A DNA stretch of 64,000 nt from Arsenophonus apicola (GCF_020268605.1 NZ_CP084222.1:2170001-2234000); one strand, 5' to 3'; counted from the stretch's first letter, positions 19,757 to 29,644 are shown. A program made the numbers and translations. The notes: a model not told the origin generated them from the letters alone.

Positions 19757-19839
19757 GCCACTGCTTTTCTTTGAATGTCCCCAAATTATTGAGGAATCCG
19801 ATAGTTTAAATTATGTCCTATTTAAACTATCGGTTTTTT
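19757..19839 (+). ncRNA. rybB: RybB small regulatory RNA
   Basis: The 5' end, GCCACTGCTTTTCTTTGA then ATGTCCCC, is almost identical to the E. coli RybB seed, which pairs with outer-membrane protein mRNAs. The body ends in a 13-base-pair hairpin (ccgatagtttaaa / tttaaactatcgg) and a six-T tract, a good Hfq-type terminator. Length about 83 (E. coli about 80). The position near grxA matches E. coli. RybB represses omp mRNAs under envelope stress and is driven by sigma-E. The 3' half has changed completely while the seed is kept. The terminator overlaps the end of the convergent yjbQ. Confidence 0.92.
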
Positions 19840-20272
19840 ATTGATCACTATCTAATTGACCATGCAGTGTTACTATAATCTGGCGTTCACCACCATGATT
19901 GCGGTGTTCACAGAGATAAATGCCTTGCCAAGTTCCCATATTTAATTGGCCATTGGTAACTGGAATAATTAAACTACTTCCTAGTAAGCTACTCTTCAAA
20001 TGAGCTGGCATATCATCACTTCCCTCACAAGTATGCTGATAATAATATTCATTTTCTTTAACAATTCGATTAAAATAGCTTTCAAAATCAGCTCGAACAC
20101 TTGGATCAGCGCTTTCATTGATGGTTAATGATGCAGAAGTATGTTGAATAAAAAGATGTGCAATACCGACTTCTATTCGACTAATATCAGGTAGTTGTCG
20201 TATAATTTCTGCTGTTATCAAATGGAATCCTCGAGGACGAGCATACAGTTTAATTTGCTTCTGGTACCACAT
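19838..20272 (-). CDS. yjbQ: YjbQ family protein (UPF0047)
   Basis: 144 residues (E. coli YjbQ 138). Family motifs are clear: HTSASLTINE, DDMPAHLKSSLLG, GTWQGIYLCEH and the C-terminal HGGERQIIVTL. It starts MWYQKQIKL with RGFHLIT, close to YjbQ. Members have weak thiamine-phosphate synthase activity; the real role is unsettled. In E. coli yjbQ sits elsewhere on the chromosome, so its place beside rybB is a rearrangement. Converges on rybB, sharing two bases with its terminator. Confidence 0.9.
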   Translation of the reverse strand: MWYQKQIKLYARPRGFHLITAEIIRQLPDISRIEVGIAHLFIQHTSASLTINESADPSVRADFESYFNRIVKENEYYYQHTCEGSDDMPAHLKSSLLGSSLIIPVTNGQLNMGTWQGIYLCEHRNHGGERQIIVTLHGQLDSDQ

Positions 20273-20433
20273 AGTATCTCCCTAGCAAAAAAGCCGATGA
20301 CATTATTTATATCTCATAAATGAATAAGTTCTATAAAAAAATTACCAAGCTTACTTTACCCTATATAAAAGACATTTTACCCTTGGCTATCTAATATAAA
20401 TGATCATGATATCTACTCAATGAGGGCTCTACC

Positions 20434-21042
20434 TTGCTAAACGATATTAACTTAAGTTTGTTTAGTTTTATCAATGCCACCCCAATTACATCAATTAGTA
20501 CACTAACACTGGCAATTTTTTTGGCTAAACGACTCATTCTCATATTTCCCTTAATTACTACTGCTTGCTGGTTTTGGGGTAAATCGGAAAATTTAGTCAG
20601 CCAAAGAGTCTTTGTCTGTAAAACTGCGCTTGCGCTTATTATAGGTTTAGCTATTTCTGGTTTTATTGGCGTAATTTTTCCCCAAGAGCGACCTTTTATG
20701 TTGGGAATAGGTCAACATTTTCTTGCTCATGCGCCGACTCCCTCTTTTCCCAGTAATCATGCTACTATTGCTTTTACTTTTGCTTTTAGCTTTTTATTCT
20801 GGTTAAGAAATTGGATTGGATTGTTATTTTTAATACCGGCTTTCGCTATTGCGTGGGCAAGAATTTTTCTCGGAGTACACTGGCCTTTAGATATGGTAGG
20901 CGCATTTTTAGTTGCTATTATGGCTTGTGGAATTAGTCAAACAATTTGGGAAATAGTTGGGGATAAATTACTACCATATATCATAAAAGCTTATCAAATC
21001 TTATTTGCGCCTTTTATTAAGAAAGGTTGGATTAAAGGTTAA
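20434..21042 (+). CDS. ybjG: YbjG, undecaprenyl-diphosphate phosphatase (PAP2 family)
   Basis: 202 residues (E. coli 198). It starts at TTG 20434, with GAGGG 7-11 bases upstream; MLNDINLSLFSFINATP matches E. coli YbjG. The PAP2 motifs are PQERPF, PSFPSNHA and ARIFLGVHWPLD, the last two with catalytic histidines. Five or six membrane helices. It dephosphorylates undecaprenyl diphosphate on the periplasmic side so the lipid carrier can be reused for peptidoglycan. Intact. Confidence 0.92.
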   Translation: MLNDINLSLFSFINATPITSISTLTLAIFLAKRLILIFPLITTACWFWGKSENLVSQRVFVCKTALALIIGLAISGFIGVIFPQERPFMLGIGQHFLAHAPTPSFPSNHATIAFTFAFSFLFWLRNWIGLLFLIPAFAIAWARIFLGVHWPLDMVGAFLVAIMACGISQTIWEIVGDKLLPYIIKAYQILFAPFIKKGWIKG

Positions 21043-21070
21043 ATACAAAAATAATTTAAATAAATCTATA

Positions 21071-21120
21071 AATAGCCTCTGTTAATTGAAAAACCTGCCA
21101 ATTTTAAAGAGGCTATTTTA
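21071..21120 (+). terminator. Terminator of ybjG
   Basis: The 10-base stem aatagcctct / agaggctatt encloses a long AT-rich loop and is followed by ttttatt. It lies 30 bases after the ybjG stop. Confidence 0.6.
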
Positions 21121-21988
21121 TTATTCAATATTTTAAATATCTTAAATCAACAGATAATTATTTATGATAAGTATCACCTAAATAAAATAACATGATCGGA
21201 TTACACTAAAATAGAATTAAAGATTGCCAGATTTAATATTTATGCCATTTAACATTTAAATTTACGGCATTAATTTATGATAGTTATATCTTAAAAGGAA
21301 ATTATTTCTTTATGAAATAAAAATAACGCGTTAATAAAAATAAACTATTTTTTGTACAAAAGTAAAAAAATAATAATATGATGTTTAAAATGAAATCAGC
21401 AAAGAGCAAACAATAAATCAATTAATAATTTTAAATAAGTGAAACCGCTAAATATTATTAGTAAATTATCCGTTTATTTATATACATTACCAAAATTAAT
21501 AAAAATTTTTTATCAAAAATTGAGTTTATTAACTGAATGATTAATCATATTTATTAAAACAACTATAAGCAATATTAGCCAAGAACAGTTAAAATTTAAC
21601 AAAATAAAAACAAAAAATACCACTCATTTTAACAACAGGCTATAGATGATTATACTTTTGGGATGCTCATCACGGAATTTTATGCCAATAAATAATAAGA
21701 TTTGCGTCTGAAAAACTAAAATATAATTTCGATATATAAAAAAACAAATAAAATTGATTCTAAACAGTATTGTGATAATGACACTAAACCATAATGTGGT
21801 ATAGTATCGCAATTATCCTTAACTAGAATAATCAGTTACTTTATTTACATAAATTCTAACTATATATTTTGTTTCTGTAGATAAAGCATGTTGTATAAAT
21901 ATACCTGCAATCATAATTATATTGACCGGTTTTCATACATTAAAAATTTACTATTTTTTGTTTCTCGTTTTATATTTTGGAGATTACC
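21121..21988. other. Long AT-rich non-coding stretch before sdaC
   Basis: About 870 bases, visibly more AT-rich than the flanking genes, with no open frame that resembles a protein. A 62-codon minus-strand frame at 21624-21812 is hydrophobic but has no family match. The region probably represents an eroded gene plus the sdaC promoter. Confidence 0.5.
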
Positions 21989-23299
21989 ATGGATACAACT
22001 CGAGTTGATTCCATCAGTTCCTCATATGCACACCAGGACGTAAAAGTTTGGCGTAAAAGTAATACAGTTTGGATGTTGGGCTTATACGGTACCGCTATTG
22101 GTGCTGGAGTCCTCTTTTTGCCTATTAATGCAGGTATGAGTGGCCTACTGCCCGTCATTCTAATGACGCTGCTCGCTTTTCCAATGGCCTTTTTTTCTCA
22201 TCGCGGTTTGACCCGTTTTGTATTGTCCGGTTCAAAACCAAATGGCGATATTACCGAGGTGGTAGAAGAACATTTTGGCCGTTCAGCAGGTAATTGGATT
22301 ACGTTGCTCTATTTTTTCGCTATTTATCCTATCTTATTGGTATACGGTGTATCGATTACCAATAATGTTGAAAATTTTATCGTTGAACTCCTCGGTTACA
22401 ATGCTCCACCACGCTGGCTATTAGCGCTTATTCTTGTTGGTGGTATCATGGCTATTGTTAGCCTAGGTGAGAAATATATAGTGAAAATAATGAGCATGCT
22501 AGTATTTCCGTTTATTGCGGTGCTGGTGATATTCTCACTTTATATGATCCCGCATTGGCATAGTGCTGCATTAGAAACGCTTTCCTTCTCCAATCTTAAT
22601 ATGGATAATGCTGAAAATAACCAAAGTATGTTGGCTACAATTTGGTTAACCATTCCGGTTATGGTTTTTGCCTTTAACCATTCACCAATTATTTCTGCAT
22701 TCGCCGTTGCCAATCGTAAAGAATATGGTGCGCATGCTGATCAAAAATCTTCGCGAATTTTGGCTTCAGCACATATTTTAATGGTACTAACAGTTATGTT
22801 TTTCGTTTTTAGCTGTGTATTTACCTTGTCTCCTGCTGATTTGGTAAAAGCAAAAGCGGCAAACATTAGTATCCTCGACTATCTATCTAGTTATTTCGAT
22901 AAACCTTTTATTAAATATGCCGCTTCACTCATTGCTTTTGTCGCGATTATAAAATCGTTTCTGGGGCATTATCTCGGTGCTCGTGAAGGTTTTAACGGTT
23001 TGGTTGAACGCGCTTATCGGGCAAAAGGTAAAACAATCAATATCCAAAAGCTAAATAAAGCGACTGCAATTTTTATGTTAGTCACTACCTGGTTAGTTGC
23101 TACTTTAAATCCAAGCATTCTAAGCATTATCGAAAGTTTAGGTGGTCCTGTTATTGCAATTTTATTGTTCATGATGCCAATGTACGCCATTAGCAAAATA
23201 CCCGCTATGCGTAAATATTCTGGTCATATTAGCAATATTTTTGTGGTAATTGTCGGTATTATCGCTATTTCAGCTGCAGTATATAAATTATTTCTTTAA
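21989..23299 (+). CDS. sdaC: SdaC, serine/proton symporter
   Basis: 436 residues from ATG 21989 (E. coli 429). A TTG four codons upstream is in frame, but GGAG at 21979-21982 is correctly spaced for the ATG. Eleven membrane segments; the blocks WMLGLYGTAIGAGVLFLPINAG and KSFLGHYLGAREGFNG are almost identical to E. coli SdaC. It imports serine, the substrate of the next gene product. Confidence 0.96.
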   Translation: MDTTRVDSISSSYAHQDVKVWRKSNTVWMLGLYGTAIGAGVLFLPINAGMSGLLPVILMTLLAFPMAFFSHRGLTRFVLSGSKPNGDITEVVEEHFGRSAGNWITLLYFFAIYPILLVYGVSITNNVENFIVELLGYNAPPRWLLALILVGGIMAIVSLGEKYIVKIMSMLVFPFIAVLVIFSLYMIPHWHSAALETLSFSNLNMDNAENNQSMLATIWLTIPVMVFAFNHSPIISAFAVANRKEYGAHADQKSSRILASAHILMVLTVMFFVFSCVFTLSPADLVKAKAANISILDYLSSYFDKPFIKYAASLIAFVAIIKSFLGHYLGAREGFNGLVERAYRAKGKTINIQKLNKATAIFMLVTTWLVATLNPSILSIIESLGGPVIAILLFMMPMYAISKIPAMRKYSGHISNIFVVIVGIIAISAAVYKLFL

Positions 23300-23441
23300 C
23301 GTTTAACGATTCTGGGATGGCTTTCATTATCCGTAATGAATTAGCTTTCCCAAATACCGTAAAACCGAAATATTAACTTCAACACTTCAGCCAACTTATT
23401 ACTAAAAAAATTAGCGCCTTTAACAAGGAGGCGAATAAAAT

Positions 23442-24809
23442 ATGAGTAGTGTTTTTGATATTTTTAAAATTGGCATTGGCCCATCCAGTTCTCATACTGT
23501 CGGCCCAATGAAAGCCGGGAAACAATTTGTTGATGATCTAATCGAAAAAGAGATACTAACCAGAGTCAAGCGGATTAGTGTTGATGTTTATGGTTCTTTA
23601 TCTTTAACTGGTAAAGGTCATGCCACTGATATTGCCATTATTATGGGTTTAGCTGGTAATCTACCTGATACTGTGGCTATCGATTCTATCTCTACCTTTG
23701 TTAAAAATGTTGAACAGACTCAGCGCTTATCTCTTGCCAATGGACAGCATGAGGTCGATTTTCCTATCCAAGGTGGGATGAACTTTCACACCACTAATCT
23801 ACCTCTCCATGAAAATGGTATGGTAATTACCGCTTTCGCCGATGAAAATAAACTGTACAGTAAAACCTATTACTCTATTGGCGGTGGTTTTATTGTTGAC
23901 GAAGAGCATTTTGGTCAAGAAAGTGGATCGTCAGTTCAACTACCTTATCCATACAAATCAGCTGCAGAATTACAACGCCACTGCAAAGATACCGGCCTTT
24001 CACTTTCGGCATTGGTTATGCAAAATGAACTGGCATTGCGTAGCAAAGAGGAAATCCAAACTCACTTCGATGCAGTCTGGCAGGTTATGCAGCAAGCTAT
24101 CGAACGTGGAGTCAATACCGAAGGTCTTTTACCAGGCCCACTTCGGGTACCACGCCGTGCGGCAGCATTGAGAAGAATGTTAGTCACCTCCGATAATACG
24201 ACCACTGATCCGATGGCAGTTGTTGATTGGATTAATATGTTCGCCTTAGCAGTTAATGAAGAAAATGCAGCAGGTGGACGCGTCGTTACCGCACCAACCA
24301 ATGGTGCTTGTGGTATTATTCCTGCCGTACTTTCCTATTATGATAAATTTATTCGCCCTATTAACGAAAATTCATATACCCGTTTCTTTTTAGTTGCTGG
24401 CGTTATTGGCACCCTCTATAAAATGAATGCTTCCATTTCTGGTGCTGAGGTCGGCTGTCAAGGAGAAGTTGGAGTTGCTTGTTCTATGGCAGCAGCAGCA
24501 TTAACAGAATTAATGGGGGGTAGTCCCGCTCAAGTCTGTATCGCCGCTGAAATTGGCATGGAGCATCATCTTGGCCTTACTTGTGATCCGGTTGGTGGTC
24601 AAGTCCAGGTTCCCTGCATCGAGCGTAATGCGATTGCGGCAGTTCAAGCGGTTAATGCTGCCCGAATGGCTTTACGTCGAATCAGTGATCCACGCGTTTG
24701 CCTGGATAAAGTGATTGAAACCATGTATGAAACCGGCAAAGACATGAATGCTAAATATCGTGAAACTTCACAAGGTGGATTGGCTATTAAAATTACTTAT
24801 TGCGACTGA
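23442..24809 (+). CDS. sdaB: SdaB, L-serine deaminase (iron-sulfur)
   Basis: 455 residues, equal to E. coli SdaB. The N-terminal regulatory domain starts SVFDIFKIGIGPSSSHTVGPM. The catalytic half shows GACGIIPAV, GAEVGCQGEVGVACSMAAA, CDPVGG and VQVPCIERN, with the cysteines that bind the [4Fe-4S] cluster. It converts L-serine to pyruvate and ammonia. Cotranscription with sdaC is likely: 142-base gap, AAGGAGG before the start. Presence of this pair suggests that serine is used as carbon and energy source. Confidence 0.96.
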   Translation: MSSVFDIFKIGIGPSSSHTVGPMKAGKQFVDDLIEKEILTRVKRISVDVYGSLSLTGKGHATDIAIIMGLAGNLPDTVAIDSISTFVKNVEQTQRLSLANGQHEVDFPIQGGMNFHTTNLPLHENGMVITAFADENKLYSKTYYSIGGGFIVDEEHFGQESGSSVQLPYPYKSAAELQRHCKDTGLSLSALVMQNELALRSKEEIQTHFDAVWQVMQQAIERGVNTEGLLPGPLRVPRRAAALRRMLVTSDNTTTDPMAVVDWINMFALAVNEENAAGGRVVTAPTNGACGIIPAVLSYYDKFIRPINENSYTRFFLVAGVIGTLYKMNASISGAEVGCQGEVGVACSMAAAALTELMGGSPAQVCIAAEIGMEHHLGLTCDPVGGQVQVPCIERNAIAAVQAVNAARMALRRISDPRVCLDKVIETMYETGKDMNAKYRETSQGGLAIKITYCD

Positions 24810-24838
24810 ATGATTTAAAACTATTACAGCCATTAACT

Positions 24839-24867
24839 AGTAAGCCAGTTTTAATAACTGGCTTACT
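24839..24867 (+). terminator. Terminator of sdaCB
   Basis: Perfect 12-base stem agtaagccagtt / aactggcttact with a 5-base loop, 29 bases after sdaB. It faces the converging repeat-protein gene and may be bidirectional. Confidence 0.75.
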
Positions 24868-24914
24868 TAATATATTAATAAATTATTTTATTATCCATTA
24901 CCTCTGTCTACCGA

Positions 24915-26921
24915 TTAAACGACTTGCGGCATATACATGCGTGGGCTTGGATCGAATGCAGGCTTTAAATCACAGGAATCATAAGCGGTTGATTCTTTAT
25001 TTTTAAATCCTGACATCATTTGGCTCAATCCTTCCGTTTGCATATTATCAATATTAATGGTATTCCCCTGAAGAGATAATCTACTATAACCATTTAAATT
25101 AATTATATTTATTTGATTATAATTTATAATTGTTGGCTGGTTGTCAACAGCAGCTCTAAGAGTTTGCATTTCCAAGCTTGGAGCTAAATATGCCGGTAAA
25201 TGGGTTGTTGGCGATTCCGCTAGAAAACTTTTCTCTATCGGAGCTTCCTGTATTGGACTCTTCTCGCTCATGGTTTCATCTGAGCATCCACACAGTTTCT
25301 CTACAGTTAAAATTTCCGCTGTCGGATTTTTTTCTGTCGGAGCTTCCTCTGTTAGACTTTTCTCTGGCAAGGTTTCCTCTAGAGATAAAAACGGTTGCTC
25401 TATCGTTGGAATTGCCGCTGTTGGACTTTTCTCTGTTGCAGCTTCCTCTGTTATACTTTTCTCGGCCAAGGTTTCCTCTAGAGATAAAAACGGTTGCTCT
25501 ATCGTTGGAATTGCCGCTGTTGGACTTTTCTCTGTTGGGGCTTCCTCTGTTATACTTTTTTCGGCCAAGGTTTCCTCGAGAGATAAAAACGGTTGCTCTA
25601 TCGTTGGAATTGCCGCTGTTGGACTTTTCTCTGTTGGGGCTTCCTCTGTTAGACTTTTCTCTGCCAAGATTTCCTCTAGAGATAAAAACGCTTGCTCTAT
25701 CGTTGGAATTGCCGCTGTTGGACTTTTCTCTACCAAGGTTTCCTCTGGAGATATAAACGTTGGAATTTCTGCTGTCGAACTTTTTTCTGTTTGTGTTTCA
25801 CATAATAGCGTTCCCGTTACATTAATATTGTTACCAACGGTAATATCACCGATCCCCGCACTACCATGTTGTACTGCTATTACCGTAATATCGTTCTCTT
25901 TACCGGCGGTAATATCCTTGATGGTCAAACGACCACTCTCTTTTGCCGTCTGTTTAATGGTGTTGTTTTCACCAGCAGTGATATCGTCTATCTCTGCACT
26001 ACCATGCAGTTCCGCTGTTAGTGTAAGTTTGTTTTCTTTACCGGCGGTAATATCCTTGATGGTCAAACGACCACTCTCTTTCGCCGTCTGTTTAATGGTG
26101 TTGTTTTCACCAGCAGTGAGATCGTCTATCTCTGCACTACCATATAATTCCGCTGTTGCTGTAATTTTGTTCTCTTTACCGGCGGTAATATCCTTAATGG
26201 TTGAACGACCACTCTCTTTTGCCGTCTGTTTAATGGTGTTGTTTTCACCAGCAGTGATATCGTCTATCTCTGCACTACCATGCAGTTCCGCTATTAGCGT
26301 AAGTTTGTTTTGTTTGCCCGCTGCAACATCCTTAATGGTTGAACGACCACTCTCTTTTGCCGTCTGTTTAATGTTGTTGTTTTCACAGGCAGTAACATCG
26401 TCTATCTCTGCACTACCATACAATTCCGCTGTTGCTGTAATTTTGTTCTCTTTGCCGGCGGTAATATCCTTAATGATTGAACGGCCGCTCTCTTTCGCCG
26501 TCTGTTTAATGGTATTGTTTTCATAGCCAATGATATTGCCTATCTGTGCATCAGCATGCTGTTTTGCTATTGCTATAATATTGTTCTCTTTATTTGCTTT
26601 AATATTGCCGATTGATGAAGTACCAACCTCTATAGCACTCTGTTTAATCGTGTTGTTTTTACCGGCAGTGATATTGCCTATCTGTGCATCAGCATACTGT
26701 TTAGCTGTGACTGTAATATCATTCTCTTTACCGGCAGTGACATTGCCTATCTGTGACTTACCACTATCCGCTACTAGGATATTAATATTATTAATACCGA
26801 TAACTGTTATCGCACTATCATTAAGCGTTACCGAACGGTCAAATTTTATTTTTGTCTTTTTTTTATTTTTAATCTCTCCTTTTAAATTGTTATTTCTGAC
26901 TTTGAATCTATTTGTATCCAT
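24915..26921 (-). CDS. Large two-repeat protein of unknown function
   Basis: 668 residues, no recognised family. After a basic, Asn/Lys-rich N-terminus (about 25 residues; no signal peptide), residues about 30-370 are a 23-residue motif in pairs, giving a 46-residue period: I-x-D-I-T-A-G-x-E-N-x-I, alternating with AKESGRSTIKD and AELYGSAEIDD. The spacing suggests a beta-solenoid. Residues about 375-560 are a 33-residue acidic repeat, EKSPTAAIPTIEQPFLSLEE plus TLAEKSITEEAPT. The C-terminal 100 residues are unique and Asn-rich (NYNQINIINLNG). GGTGGAG lies upstream of the ATG. Probably an accessory host-interaction or structural protein; this is inference. Confidence 0.7.
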   Translation of the reverse strand: MDTNRFKVRNNNLKGEIKNKKKTKIKFDRSVTLNDSAITVIGINNINILVADSGKSQIGNVTAGKENDITVTAKQYADAQIGNITAGKNNTIKQSAIEVGTSSIGNIKANKENNIIAIAKQHADAQIGNIIGYENNTIKQTAKESGRSIIKDITAGKENKITATAELYGSAEIDDVTACENNNIKQTAKESGRSTIKDVAAGKQNKLTLIAELHGSAEIDDITAGENNTIKQTAKESGRSTIKDITAGKENKITATAELYGSAEIDDLTAGENNTIKQTAKESGRLTIKDITAGKENKLTLTAELHGSAEIDDITAGENNTIKQTAKESGRLTIKDITAGKENDITVIAVQHGSAGIGDITVGNNINVTGTLLCETQTEKSSTAEIPTFISPEETLVEKSPTAAIPTIEQAFLSLEEILAEKSLTEEAPTEKSPTAAIPTIEQPFLSLEETLAEKSITEEAPTEKSPTAAIPTIEQPFLSLEETLAEKSITEEAATEKSPTAAIPTIEQPFLSLEETLPEKSLTEEAPTEKNPTAEILTVEKLCGCSDETMSEKSPIQEAPIEKSFLAESPTTHLPAYLAPSLEMQTLRAAVDNQPTIINYNQINIINLNGYSRLSLQGNTINIDNMQTEGLSQMMSGFKNKESTAYDSCDLKPAFDPSPRMYMPQVV
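25340..25740 (-). repeat. 99-base tandem repeats coding for 33-residue units
   Basis: The marker gagataaaaa recurs at 25382, 25481, 25580 and 25679, exactly 99 bases apart. Units are nearly identical, so copy number may vary by recombination or slippage without shifting the frame. Confidence 0.92.
25840..26770 (-). repeat. 138-base tandem repeats coding for 46-residue units
   Basis: The marker cgaccactctc recurs at 25931, 26069 and 26207, 138 bases apart, with further diverged units on the right. Each unit is two 69-base halves. Divergence grows toward the gene start, as expected if the 3' units were amplified most recently. Confidence 0.9.
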
Positions 26922-27263
26922 TATACAAACTCCACCATAAGATTTTATTTAATAAAAATAGGGAATGCGGAATAACTTTCTGTTAATCCGAAATAATTGG
27001 TAGACAAAATTATAATAATTTAATTAATAAATAATTATTTAATTATGTCTAAAACAATTATGAGGCAATTAATTTAACCTCACAATGAAGTTTGTCTGTA
27101 AATAAAAAAAGTAAATTTATATAAAAAAATAATATTATATTTTTATATTTTTATAAAATTAATTAAATATAACGCTAATTTTATTCAAAAATATTTAACT
27201 TGCTTTTATTAAAAATAATTATAAAAAAAGACCCGCAGGTCTTTTTATCTTTAACTAATCAAA
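26922..27263. other. AT-rich spacer with dacC terminator
   Basis: It contains the promoter region of the repeat-protein gene and, at 27222-27247, a hairpin aaaaagacc / ggtcttttt with A and T tracts on either side, a bidirectional terminator that ends dacC. Confidence 0.65.
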
Positions 27264-28472
27264 CTAACCAAATAATGCCTGCCACCAACTGGAAATTGTC
27301 ACAACAATATAATCCCATACTCGACTCAAAAATCCACCCTGCTCTATCGCTTGTTTCACCACTAATGGACGTTTATCAATCAATTGATCGTTTAAAAAGA
27401 AATTAATTGTTCCTACTACCTGATTTTTGCTTAACGGCGCTTTGAGATAATCTGAGTTGAGGGTATAGGTCGCTTTTAGCTCTTGCTCTTTTCCTTTCGG
27501 GATGGTTATTGCTGCATCTTTTTCAGTTCCCAATAAAACCGTAGATCGGTTGCCATACCATACCTTTTCAGTCGTAAAGGGTTTATCTGCCGTTATAGGA
27601 ATAACCGTAGTAAAAAAACGAAATCCCCAATTTAGCAGCTTTTCACTTTCGGTAAAACGAATGCGATCACTCGATGCCCCCAACACTACAGCAATCAATC
27701 GCATTGGGCCATTCGTTGCCGATGTAATAAGATTATACCCTGCCCCACTTGTATGACCGGTCTTAATCCCATCCACCTGTAAGTTTTTGCTCCACAATAA
27801 ACGATTGCGATTGAATTGCTTAATTTTATTATAAGTAAACACTTTTTCGCCGTGTAGCAAATACTCATGCGGAACATCTCTAATCAATGCTTGAGATAAT
27901 ACCGCCATATCGTGGGCAGTACTGTATTGGCCTTCTGAATCCAAGCCGTGTACGGTCTTAAAATGCGTATTTTTTAATCCTAATGAGGTAACATACTGGT
28001 TCATGAGATCGACAAAAACCGTTTGACTACCCGCGACATAATCCGCCAATGCGATACAAGCATCATTACCCGATTGAATGACGATACCACGATTTAAATC
28101 CAGCACCGATACCCTATCACCAGGTTTTAAAAACATTAAAGAAGAACCGTGTAAAACAGGGTTACCCGTTGCCCAAGCATCTTCTCCTACGGTGACAAGA
28201 TCATTAATGCTAATTTTACCTGCTTTAATCGCTTGCCCCACTACATAACTGGTCATAATTTTTGTTAAACTAGCTGGATCTAAACGTTCATCTGGATTAT
28301 TGGCTGTTAAAACTTTGCCACTATGGTAATCCATTAACACATAAGCTTTTACATCAAGTTGCGGTGTAACCTGTGATCCATCGGCATAAACATTGATCGG
28401 TAAAACAAAAATAAATAATAGACTTAATCCACTCGTCAAATGGTTAATTTTTTTCATCAAGCTCTTTTTCAT
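27264..28472 (-). CDS. dacC: DacC-type D-alanyl-D-alanine carboxypeptidase (PBP5/6)
   Basis: 402 residues (E. coli DacC 400). A signal peptide ends near VYA (residue 30). The active-site motifs are SLTK (SxxK), SGN and KTG. The PBP5 C-terminal domain is followed by an amphipathic helix (SRVWDYIVVTISSWW) that anchors it to the outer face of the inner membrane. It removes the terminal D-Ala from peptidoglycan pentapeptides, helping cell shape. dacC rather than dacA is chosen for the ybjG-dacC neighbourhood and the close match of the catalytic domain. Confidence 0.88.
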   Translation of the reverse strand: MKKSLMKKINHLTSGLSLLFIFVLPINVYADGSQVTPQLDVKAYVLMDYHSGKVLTANNPDERLDPASLTKIMTSYVVGQAIKAGKISINDLVTVGEDAWATGNPVLHGSSLMFLKPGDRVSVLDLNRGIVIQSGNDACIALADYVAGSQTVFVDLMNQYVTSLGLKNTHFKTVHGLDSEGQYSTAHDMAVLSQALIRDVPHEYLLHGEKVFTYNKIKQFNRNRLLWSKNLQVDGIKTGHTSGAGYNLITSATNGPMRLIAVVLGASSDRIRFTESEKLLNWGFRFFTTVIPITADKPFTTEKVWYGNRSTVLLGTEKDAAITIPKGKEQELKATYTLNSDYLKAPLSKNQVVGTINFFLNDQLIDKRPLVVKQAIEQGGFLSRVWDYIVVTISSWWQALFG

Positions 28473-28810
28473 TCTCGATCTCCCGCGCTTTCTGATTTAA
28501 ATATATTAAGTATGCTACTATAAAGCGCTTATAACGATTAAAGTTAGCCTAAAAGCAGAAAGAATATTGCTATATATGATCTGCCACACAAATCGAAGTA
28601 GAAAAAATAGGTTGTTAACTGTTTCAGTTGATAAAATTAAGCCAATATAAAACATTCACCATAAGCAGAAAACCCGACAAATTTCGGACAATAACTGCTC
28701 GCAGTGGCATAAATAAATCAGTACAAAACCCTGTATTACTAATTTTTGCCCTAACCAGCAATTTTACTAATGGTCTAAATGCAAAATATATCTTACCGTC
28801 AATTCTCTAA
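28473..28810. other. Intergenic region between dacC and yeeZ
   Basis: 338 bases that hold the dacC promoter and the 3' end of yeeZ. An open frame of 60 codons on the plus strand (28628-28810) has no family resemblance and is treated as chance. Confidence 0.5.
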
Positions 28811-29644
28811 TTATAGACTCATTGGCATATTGCCAGGATCAGGATAGTTATATTCGAATCCAAGCTCCCTACAGATACGGCTACCATCAATAATTTTTCC
28901 AGCGATAGGTGTTGATTCAGAAATAAATTCTGGCGGTTGCAAGGCTAGCTGTTGTGATGCCGCTGTATAATAAGATGATCTAATTGGATGTTCAGGTGCG
29001 CATAAATTATAAATATTGCCACCTTCTGGCCGCAATATTAATAACTTTATTGCAGTAATAATATCATCTTGGTGAATAAGATTAACCGGCTCATTTCCTC
29101 CTGTTAATGCTGTTTGGCACGCTAAAAACCGTCCTGCATGTCGAGCTTCACCCACTAAACCCGCTAACCTAAGAATATCTACTGATATATTTGGCAATTG
29201 ATGTAGCCAATTTTCTACCTCGACCAGCGTTTTACCTACTTCGGTATTAGGATATAACTCAGCATCTTCATTTAAAGTTCCACTTTGTGCTCCATACACT
29301 GAGGTTGAACTGGTAAAAATAATACGCGGTATAGCGTAGGAAAGGGCAGTATCAACTAAAAGTTGTACCGCCTTCAAATAACCGATACCACCTTCTGCTG
29401 TTTTATTGGCTGGTAACATAATAACCAACACATCGGTAGCATTCATTAACTGCACCAGATCTTCGGCCTCACACTTAATATCTGGCGTTAGCAGTAATTG
29501 GTAACAATCAATACCTGACATTCTGGCTGCATTTACACCATCTGGCGTGGTTTTACTACCAACCACTTCCATTCCTGACCGCATTAACTCAAGTGCTAAG
29601 GGTAATCCTAACCAGCCTAATCCAATGATAGCGACCTTTTTCAT
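28811..29644 (-). CDS. yeeZ: YeeZ, NAD(P)-binding epimerase-like protein
   Basis: 277 residues from ATG 29644 (E. coli 274). The alternative GTG four codons upstream abuts the GGAGG site, whereas the ATG has correct spacing. GLGWLGLPLA is the dinucleotide-binding turn; FTSSTSVYGAQ and DGSRICRELGFEYNYPDP match YeeZ. It is an SDR-like oxidoreductase without a known reaction. In E. coli yeeZ is next to hisG; here it lies between dacC and an alcohol-dehydrogenase homologue. Confidence 0.9.
   Translation of the reverse strand: MKKVAIIGLGWLGLPLALELMRSGMEVVGSKTTPDGVNAARMSGIDCYQLLLTPDIKCEAEDLVQLMNATDVLVIMLPANKTAEGGIGYLKAVQLLVDTALSYAIPRIIFTSSTSVYGAQSGTLNEDAELYPNTEVGKTLVEVENWLHQLPNISVDILRLAGLVGEARHAGRFLACQTALTGGNEPVNLIHQDDIITAIKLLILRPEGGNIYNLCAPEHPIRSSYYTAASQQLALQPPEFISESTPIAGKIIDGSRICRELGFEYNYPDPGNMPMSL

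Noticed and set aside
25141..26526. 461-codon open frame on the plus strand opposite the repeat protein
   Set aside because: It is a mirror of the repeated DNA: a stop-free antisense frame is copied with each unit. It has no start context and no sensible composition.
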